From: Nonlabens ulvanivorans
GTDB lineage: Bacteria > Bacteroidota > Bacteroidia > Flavobacteriales > Flavobacteriaceae
Direction: 5' to 3'
DNA: 64,000 bases
Assembly: GCF_000755285.1 (NCBI RefSeq)
Contig: NZ_BBMK01000002.1
Coordinates: 124,001 to 188,000, forward strand
Position numbers and translations under genes: made by a program. Positions within the stretch are counted from its first letter, which is position 1. Each line of letters starts with the position of its first letter. Under the pieces are notes generated by a model. The model did not search any database and had not been told where the DNA came from. It worked only from the letters and a program-made list of their open reading frames with translations. Positions 57,618 to 64,000 of this stretch are shown here, piece after piece.

Positions 57618-58163
57618 CTACATCGACCAGTTTAAATCTTGTTCTGTAGGAATATTTATAGATTTAAAATAGTCATCCAATCTATCGTAATTATCAGAGG
57701 TTTTATTGAAAGCAATCAATCCTCCAGCTTTTATAAATAGAATGAGATGGGTATTTAATTCAACTAATTTTTCGATGCGAGAAATAGGGATACTTAATTC
57801 AACTCCATCGCTATAGATTTTAAAATCAGTTTGATCTAGATAAAATATATCTTCTTCGGTATAGCTGTCGCCTAGTTCCTTTTTCTTGTTTTCAAGATAT
57901 TTGCTATAATGTTTGATGTTTAAACGTTTATACCTTAATGGGTAAAAGAAAAACCAAAATATGCTAATTATCAATAGTATAATTCCAAACCAACTTATCG
58001 TATCATTTATTATAAAAAGTACAATTACTAAAGCTGACCAAATTAATGGTAAAGTGAGTCTCGTTTTTAGAAGTTTTGCTTGATACTCTTTAGAATGCTG
58101 TGCTTTATAAAATAGCCCTATTAAATTATCCTCTAAAGTAATTTTCTCCTTAACGATATCCAT
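57618..58163 (-). CDS. YcxB-like membrane protein
   Basis: 181 aa. Two adjacent membrane helices (LPLIWSALVIVLFIIND; FGIILLIISIFWFFFYP, about residues 38-75) are followed by a soluble C-terminal part (FKIYSDGVELSIPISRIEKLVEL, LILFIKAGGLIAFNK) matching the PH-like YcxB C-terminal region. It lies directly after alaS with no gap, and shares its terminator. Confidence 0.78.
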   Translation of the reverse strand: MDIVKEKITLEDNLIGLFYKAQHSKEYQAKLLKTRLTLPLIWSALVIVLFIINDTISWFGIILLIISIFWFFFYPLRYKRLNIKHYSKYLENKKKELGDSYTEEDIFYLDQTDFKIYSDGVELSIPISRIEKLVELNTHLILFIKAGGLIAFNKTSDNYDRLDDYFKSINIPTEQDLNWSM

Positions 58164-60786
58164 TTAAATCATCTCCTTAGCCGCATCAAGCGCCACACTA
58201 ATTCCAGCAGGATTCTTTCCTCCAGCAGTTGCAAAATGTGCCTGACCACCGCCACCACCTTGAATGTGTTTCCCTAGTTCGCGTACCATGGTTCCTGCAT
58301 TAAGATTTTTCTCATCGACTAAATTCTTAGAAATAATAATCGTTAAGGTTGCTTTTTCTCCATCGCTTGCTCCTATAATAAGGAAAAGGTTGTCCATCTC
58401 GCGCTCAATTTCAAAAGCTAGTTCTTTTACAGACTTAGCATCAAGATCAGTTTGCGTCGCGATAAAGTTGACACCATTGATATCTTGTGCACTTGCCATT
58501 AAATCACCTTTTAAATTACCGGCTTTGGCTTTTAAAAGTTGTTCTATTTCTTTTTTAAGAGCGGCATTTTCATCCTGTAGTTGACCTATTGCTTCCGCAG
58601 GATTTTTAGTATTAGATTTTAAGATGGTTTTGATTTCATCAAAATGTCTAGATTGTTCTGCAAAGAAATCTTTAACGGCATCACTAGATATAGCCTCAAT
58701 ACGACGTATACCTGCCGCAACAGCTCCTTCACTCATGATTTTAAAATGCCATACATCTGCAGTGTTAGCAACATGCGTTCCACCACAAAGTTCATAACTC
58801 TTACCAAACTTTATAGTACGTACCACGTCCCCCCCATATTTTTCACCAAATAAAGCCATAGCACCATCTTCAACAGCGGCGTCATAGGTATTGGTTCTAT
58901 TTTCTTCAAGCGGTAATTGCTCTCGGATACGGGCATTTACAAAGTTTTCTACTTCTTGTAATTGTTCTAGTGTCACCTTTGCAAAATGTGAAAAGTCAAA
59001 TCGCAAACTCGCACTACGTACCATAGAACCTTTTTGTTCTACATGATCTCCTAATACCTTGCGCAATGCTTGATGCAATAGGTGAGTAGCTGTATGGTTA
59101 GAGCTTGTTCTATGACGTTGATTTGCGTCCACAGCTGCTTTATGAGAGCCTTCTAAATCTTTAGGTAGATTCTTAGTAAGATGTACGGTCTGTCCGTTTT
59201 CTTTCTTAGTATCTATGATATAAACGGTATCACCACTGGTGCTTTCTAGATATCCTTTATCACCAGTCTGTCCACCACTTTCTCCATAAAATGGAGTCAT
59301 GTTAAAGACTAGTTGGTACAAATCACCATCTTTTTTAGTGGTCACTTTACGGTAACGAGAGATGCGCACATCTGCTTCAAGTTTATCATAGCCTATAAAC
59401 TCTTGAGCGTCATCACTGCGCAATTCTGTCCAATCAGTAGTTGTGGTTTCACTAGCAGCACGCGATCGTTGTTTTTGAGCAGCCATTGCTTTCTCAAATC
59501 CAGCTTCATCGAGCTCCATCCCTTTTTCACGCAAGATTAATGCCGTTAAATCGATAGGGAAACCATACGTATCATAAAGCTCAAATGCTTTGTTCCCGTC
59601 AATGATATTCTGTGAGTTACTTTTTGCTGCAGTAATCATGGAATCCAGAAGGACTAGCCCTTGATCCAGTGCACGCAAAATGATTGTTCTTCTTCTTTAA
59701 TCACATTAAGAATCAAATTCTTTTGTGATTTAAGCTCAGGAAAAGCATCGCCCATTTGTTTAGACAACGTATTCACAAGCATGTATATAAACGGCTCTTT
59801 TTTATTTAAATATGTAAATCCATAACGTATCGCACGGCGCAAGATTCTACGGATTACGTAACCTGCACCATTATTAGACGGTAGTTGTCCATCGGCTATG
59901 GAGAAGGATACCGCACGTACATGGTCTGCAATGACTCTTATAGCAATATCTTCTTGTTCTGTCTTACCATAAGCATGACCAGTGATAGTTTCTATTTCAC
60001 GTATTAATGGTGTAAATACATCTGTGTCATAATTTGATCGTACACCTTGCATAACCATAGCAAGGCGTTCAAATCCCATTCCTGTATCGACATGTTGTGC
60101 TGGTAGGTTTTTAAGAGATCCGTCTGCCATGCGGTTAAATTGCATGAACACTAGATTCCATATTTCTACAACTTGTGGATGGTCTGCATTTACTAGACTA
60201 GCACCATCTACAGTGGCTTTTTCTTCTGCAGTTCTTATATCTACGTGTATTTCAGAACATGGACACAAGGACCTTGATCACCCATTTCCCAGAAGTTATC
60301 TTTCTTATTACCGTTTAGGATTCTATCCTCTGCAATAAATTCTTTCCAGTAGTCGTATGCTTCTGTATCGCGTTCTAAATTTTCACTGGCATCTCCTTCA
60401 AAAATGGTGACGTATAAACAGTCTTTGTCAATTTTATAAACTTCAGTCAGTAATTCCCAGGCCCAAGCAATCGCTTCTTTTTTAAAGTAATCGCCAAAAC
60501 TCCAGTTCCCTAACATCTCAAACATCGTGTGATGATAGGTATCAACACCTACTTCCTCGAGGTCGTTATGCTTACCGCTTACACGTAAACACTTTTGAGA
60601 ATCTGCGATACGACTATGTTTAGACTCACTTATCCCTAGAAAGTATTCTTTAAAAGGATTCATTCCTGCGTTGACAAACATTAATGTCGGGTCGTTTTTA
60701 ATTACCATAGGCGCACTGGCCACAACCTCATGTTGCTTGGATTTATAAAAGTCTAGGAACGTTTGTCGTATCTGTTGTGATTTCAT
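58164..60786 (-). CDS. alaS: alanyl-tRNA synthetase (two frame breaks)
   Basis: Charges tRNA-Ala and edits mischarged Ser/Gly. The class II catalytic core starts [24 protein letters not shown] and includes [16 protein letters not shown]. The editing zinc site [11 protein letters not shown] and CGGTH, then the C-terminal DHHA1 ([14 protein letters not shown]) are clear. The frame breaks near 60264, where a lost G (C on the plus strand) separates DQGPC from [11 protein letters not shown], and at the A4 run 59677-59680, where one T is lost in EEEQSFLRALDQG. Restored length about 874 aa. A C7 run (58829-58835) gives KYGGDVV where the family has KYGD. This essential single-copy gene cannot really be broken. 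Confidence 0.96.
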
Positions 60787-60858
60787 GTGCAGCTTTAAAA
60801 GCGATTAATGGTAATTTGTTATTTTTGTTGAAATGGAGTAGTTGGGTTGTTGAGAACT

Positions 60859-60874
60859 CGCTTTCGCGAAAGCG
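60859..60874. repeat. iterated palindrome copy 14 (perfect, intergenic)
   Basis: CGCTTTCGCGAAAGCG in the 158-bp divergent gap between alaS and the M23 peptidase gene. Confidence 0.9.
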
Positions 60875-60944
60875 TAACAATTACCATCTTTATGCGTTAT
60901 TAAAACAATCCATTTAACGACACAAAAATAGCACTTTATACCAT

Positions 60945-61924
60945 ATGTCAAAGGTCAAGTATTACTATGATGCAGAAACGCTTTCTTACCGCAAAGTAGA
61001 GAAGCGTAAACGCAATACTTTTAGAAAAATAGCACTGTTTACAGTGGCCAGTGCATTGTTTGGTTTTTTGTTTTTTAATCTGGCATCACAGTTTTATGAA
61101 TCGCCGCAAGCTCGTAAATTGAAGCGTGAGAACGAGTTTCTTAAATTAAGTCTTAAAGAGTCGCAAGAAGATGTCAATGATCTCGCAAAAGTGATTAAAA
61201 ATGTAGAAGAGCGAGATAATTCAATATATCGTATCTATTTTGATGCCGCACCTATATCTGATGAGCAGCGACAGTCGGGTTTTGGTGGTGTGAATCGTTA
61301 TAAGGATTTTGAAGGTTATGATAGTTCTAAAAAGATTGTAGGTCTTAAAGAGTCTATTGATAAATTGAAAAAGCGTGTTGCTATACAATCTAAATCACTG
61401 GATGAGATTGAAGAATTAGCAAAGAGTAAAGAAGAACTTTTAGTTCTATTCCTGCGATACAACCAGTGCGTAATGAAGATTTAACGCGCATGGCCAGTGG
61501 TTATGGTTATCGTACAGATCCATTTAATAAGACCCGTAAATTCCATTATGGTATGGACTTTACAGCACCGCGTGGTACACCTGTGTTTGCAACTGGTGAT
61601 GGAGTAGTGGATAGGGCAGATGCAAACAGTGCTGGATATGGTAATCATATACGTATTGACCATGGTTTTGGCTATGTGTCGCTATATGCTCACTTAAGAG
61701 AGAATAAACCCTATAATGTAAGAGTAGGTCAACGTGTAAAGCGTGGTGATATCATAGGCTATGTAGGTAGTACAGGCCGTTCTCAAGCACCGCATTTACA
61801 TTATGAAGTGTTTAAGGATAAGGATCGTATCAATCCTATTAACTTTTATTATGGTAATTTAACTCCAGAAGAGTTTAACTTACTATTGAAAGCTTCTCAA
61901 CAAGAAAATATCTCGTTAGACTAA
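60945..61924 (+). CDS. M23 family (LytM-type) peptidase (frame break at 61444)
   Basis: Cell-wall metallopeptidase anchored by one N-terminal membrane helix (FRKIALFTVASALFGFLFF). A long coiled coil (about residues 60-170) leads to the LytM domain with zinc ligands in YGMDF (HYGMDFTAP), and HLHYEVF, and the intervening YAHL. The frame breaks at 61444-61445: with one more T the chain reads LLVSIPAIQPVRNEDLTRMASGYGYR. Restored length about 326 aa. Topology resembles the peptidoglycan-hydrolase activators and sporulation-type M23 proteins. It overlaps the MerR gene by one base. Confidence 0.92.
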
Positions 61925-62250
61925 TGTATATAGACCTGCCCGATAAGTTGTATTATTCTATGGGAGAGCTTACTAAAGCTTTTCAGGTTAATGCATCATT
62001 AATTAGATTCTGGGAAAAGGAGTTTGATATTCTACAGCCCAAAAAGAACTCTAGGGGTAATCGCAAGTTTACTAAAGAAGACGTAAAGAATTTACAGACC
62101 ATCTATCATCTCGTAAAAGAGCGTGGATTTACTCTAGAAGGTGCGAGAGAATATATGAAGTCTCATAAAAACGAATTGTCTAATCTAGAGATCATCAAGA
62201 AACTAGAGCATGTCAAGGCAGAGTTGTTAAAAATAAAGGATCAATTATAA
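61924..62250 (+). CDS. MerR family transcriptional regulator
   Basis: 108 aa. A MerR-type winged helix (YYSMGELTKAFQVNASLIRFWEKEFDILQPKKNSRGNRKFTKEDVKNL) with a helical extension (LEGAREYMKSHKNELSNLEIIKKLEHVKAELLKI) and no ligand-binding Cys. Small members of this type are widespread in Bacteroidota. Co-transcribed with the M23 peptidase. Confidence 0.92.
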   Translation: MYIDLPDKLYYSMGELTKAFQVNASLIRFWEKEFDILQPKKNSRGNRKFTKEDVKNLQTIYHLVKERGFTLEGAREYMKSHKNELSNLEIIKKLEHVKAELLKIKDQL

Positions 62251-62284
62251 GATCCGATATTGAGGTTTTTTAGGGAATACCGTT

Positions 62285-62632
62285 TTACCTTAACCAGTAA
62301 TTAAGCAATAACTTTATGTTAATTGGATATTTGTAAAAACTACCTTCAGCAGCTTTTACAGCTCCTATGATAGGGAAAACGATGGTTAATATTGCTAATC
62401 TTATCAATATTGGTACGCCTATAATGGCACAAGTTAAAATCAAACCTAGAATGCCGTATATAAAAGAACTAATCATCCAGTTAACAATCTGTTTACCATG
62501 TTGATCAACTACATAGGATTGATCTTTATTAGTTAACCACATCACGATAGGTAATACAATGCCTATAAAGGGAACGATATATCCTGCAAATTGAGAAAGG
62601 TGCATCAACATGCAAAATTGGTTAAGCTCCAT
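62285..62632 (-). CDS. DUF4870 membrane protein
   Basis: 115 aa with three membrane segments. MLMHLSQFAGYIVPFIGIVLPIVMWLTNKDQSYVVDQHGKQIVNWMIS is the DUF4870 signature (a short Tic20-like fold). The start may be distorted by a C5 run at 62636-62640 directly upstream. Confidence 0.88.
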   Translation of the reverse strand: MELNQFCMLMHLSQFAGYIVPFIGIVLPIVMWLTNKDQSYVVDQHGKQIVNWMISSFIYGILGLILTCAIIGVPILIRLAILTIVFPIIGAVKAAEGSFYKYPINIKLLLNYWLR

Positions 62633-62679
62633 TCCCCCATGGTCTGAATTCTTGATTATTATAATTCATCCAATCTTTA

Positions 62680-63044
62680 TTAAAATACCAATATTAATAA
62701 GATAGTAATCGCAGCAGGAATGGTTTGAACAAAAAGTATTTTACTTTCCACTGTTAAAGCACCATAAATACCAGCGATGGCAACACAGGCTAGAAAAAAT
62801 AGGGCAACATATGATTGCCATATATCATCAGTGATCAATAAACTCCATATTAATCCTGCGGCTAGAAAACCATTGTATAAGCCTTGATTTGCAGCCATGG
62901 ATTTAGTAGGAGCAAATAATTCTTTGGGGGGAAACTTTTAAATACTTTTCTTCCTTTAGTTTCCCAAGCAAACATTTCAAACCATAAAATATAGACGTGA
63001 ATTAAAGCGATAAAACTTAATAAAATGGAAATGAGAATCTGCAT
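62680..63044 (-). CDS. DUF1304 membrane protein (frame break at G6 62926-62931)
   Basis: About 122 aa, four membrane helices. The N-terminal ISILLSFIALIHVYILWFEMFAWETKGRKVF and the second part ELFAPTKSMAANQGLYNGFLAAGLIWS match DUF1304. The frame breaks in a C6 run (coding strand): four or seven C join KSFPK to ELFAPTKS. Family relatives have a single Pro here, favouring four. Confidence 0.88.
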
Positions 63045-63180
63045 ATATGGATTTTGAAAAATGAGTATGGTATAAACAAGGCGAAATATAAGAATTAATA
63101 CATGTTTTAACTTTTACATTTATCTGACTTCTCTCAAATAATAAGAACTGTCAATATCGTAAATCACTGAAATAAACAGT

Positions 63181-63870
63181 TTAATGGTATGCTACTAATA
63201 AATCTGCCACTTTCAGTAAATCTGGAGCGTTGATTTCCGTTTGTGGAGCTAGTGGAAAAAGTTGTTGTCCTGGTCTACTCACAAAAGCGGCACGCCATCC
63301 AGCCCATAGAGCACCAGCAACGTCCCATCCGTGAGCAGCTATTAACATACAGTCTTCTGACTGTACGTGAAGTTGATTTGCAGCCCAATCATAAGTATCG
63401 GTAAAAGGCTTAAACTTTTTTACGGGCTCAATACTTAGTCTGCGATCAAAATAGCTATTCAATCCAGCGTTTTTAAATTGATGTTGTACACCTTCATCAG
63501 ATGAATTAGTAAGAGAAACTAATGTATATCCAGCTTCTTTTAATTTTGATAGGGCTTCTTTAACTTCGGGATGTGGTGGTAAGTTGCGCAATCCATTAAT
63601 GACAAGATTTCTAGCTTCCTCTTCGGTCATCTTAATATCGTGATTTGCAGCGACCATCTGTAAAGCTGCCGCACCTATATGACCGAAAGGTTCATATCGA
63701 CCACTCGCAGACATTACTAGTGAATATTGTAACATCGTTGTAAACCACAGCGGTAATAAATGATCATTTCCACCTAAGGCCTCTGAAACCTGTTTTTTCA
63801 TTTGTGTAAGGTCTAACAAAGTCTCATTGACGTCAAAGAATAATACTTTAGGCTTGATTTTAGGTTTCAT
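63181..63870 (-). CDS. HAD superfamily hydrolase, 2-haloacid dehalogenase type
   Basis: About 229 aa; ATG codons at 63876 and 63870 are both possible. HAD motif I FFDVNETLLDL (nucleophile Asp, with N in place of the usual second Asp as in haloacid dehalogenases), motif II SLTNSSDEG, motif III Lys in KKFKP, and motif IV region MLIAAHGWDVAGALWAGW. Likely acts on a small halogenated or phosphorylated acid. Confidence 0.9.
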   Translation of the reverse strand: MKPKIKPKVLFFDVNETLLDLTQMKKQVSEALGGNDHLLPLWFTTMLQYSLVMSASGRYEPFGHIGAAALQMVAANHDIKMTEEEARNLVINGLRNLPPHPEVKEALSKLKEAGYTLVSLTNSSDEGVQHQFKNAGLNSYFDRRLSIEPVKKFKPFTDTYDWAANQLHVQSEDCMLIAAHGWDVAGALWAGWRAAFVSRPGQQLFPLAPQTEINAPDLLKVADLLVAYH

Positions 63871-63885
63871 GTTCAAATGATTTAT

Positions 63886-64000
63886 CTATGCTTTTAAATA
63901 TTTTAATGCAGTTAGTATATCTGTTCCTTCTGCTCTTTCTTTATAATCTGCATCTAAAAAAGCATATTGAATAATTCCTTTTTGATCAATGACATAAGTT
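63886..64000 (-). CDS. peroxiredoxin (AhpC/TSA family), C-terminal fragment cut by the window edge
   Basis: Minus-strand frame open to the edge: TYVIDQKGIIQYAFLDADYKER followed by AEGTDILTALKYLKA and stop. TYVIDQKG-I is the C-terminal strand pair of AhpC/TSA-type peroxiredoxins. The catalytic Cys lies beyond the window. Confidence 0.68.
   Translation of the reverse strand, partial: TYVIDQKGIIQYAFLDADYKERAEGTDILTALKYLKA

Noticed and set aside
16857..58835. Phase-variable contingency loci based on the G7 runs.
   Set aside because: They lie in housekeeping enzymes (RecQ, EttA, AlaRS) rather than surface genes, and two are outside genes; switching these off would be harmful.
20..63044. Interpreting the split genes as real pseudogenes or as programmed frameshifting.
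   Set aside because: Breaks hit essential genes, occur mostly at homopolymers, vary in direction and lack slippery-site plus pseudoknot structure; sequence error is the simpler explanation.
1..64000. CRISPR array, prophage, integrase or insertion sequence.
   Set aside because: No regularly spaced direct repeats, no terminase/capsid/integrase/transposase genes and no terminal inverted repeats around an open frame were seen.

Overview
The window is a chromosomal stretch from a marine-type member of the Flavobacteriaceae (Bacteroidota). The evidence is low GC, start-proximal TAnnTTTG (-7) promoter boxes, lipoproteins with a Cys lipobox followed by acidic residues, type IX secretion (Por) C-terminal tails, and typical families of that group: GSCFA, DUF4230, a cyclophilin-FKBP fusion, a MauE-like BT_3928-type protein, DUF2795 and EttA. 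No rRNA, tRNA, CRISPR array, transposase or phage gene was seen. The nearest relatives may be in the Nonlabens/Dokdonia group, but that is only a guess from style.

Layout. 0-4.6 kb: an acyl-CoA oxidase/dehydrogenase with an unusual TerB-like head, and an M1 aminopeptidase lipoprotein. 4.6-7.8 kb: an AT-rich accessory island with an ASCH protein, a GNAT-PIN-PUA-like fusion and a membrane protein. 7.8-8.9 kb: meaB. 8.9-12.2 kb: a duplicated two-gene cassette (YHYH lipoprotein plus a membrane-anchored exported protein beginning His-Asn-Pro). 12.2-20 kb: secA, DUF2795, cobalamin adenosyltransferase, an AhpD-like protein, tatC and kpsF. 20-29 kb: recQ, a secreted basic protein behind a 28-bp perfect palindrome, the cyclophilin-FKBP fusion, then a tightly overlapping run (MauE-like, OppB-type permease, tpiA, DUF1287, prmA) and clpS. 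29-34.4 kb: a TetR-regulated ABC/HlyD/TolC export operon whose ABC ATPase has lost most catalytic motifs. 34.4-44.3 kb: a giant T9SS-secreted adhesin-like protein, rluF, a Gre-like protein, a fasciclin lipoprotein, mnmA and a T9SS subtilase. 44.4-53.2 kb: nitronate monooxygenase, hemolysin III, ZIP transporter, two methyltransferases, ettA, an M90-like peptidase and a Bax-inhibitor protein. 53.3-64 kb: an ECF sigma cluster, DUF4230, GSCFA, alaS, an M23 peptidase, a MerR regulator, DUF4870, DUF1304, a HAD hydrolase and a partial peroxiredoxin.

Three sequence-level signals cut across gene boundaries. First, the 16-bp palindrome CGCTTTCGCGAAAGCG and close variants occur 14 times, mostly inside genes where they encode AFAKA or LSRKR; this resembles a highly iterated palindrome (HIP-like) element. 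Second, G/C homopolymers are expanded: runs that protein conservation says should be four bases are five, six or seven bases long. Third, about 18 genes, including essential ones (tpiA, alaS), carry single-base frame breaks at homopolymers or inside the palindrome. These look like sequence/assembly errors rather than real pseudogenes, so I list each such gene once over its full span and state where the frame breaks.

The best candidates for undescribed biology are the GNAT-PIN/ASCH island, the degenerate ABC export operon, the YHYH/HNP cassette and the iterated palindrome.
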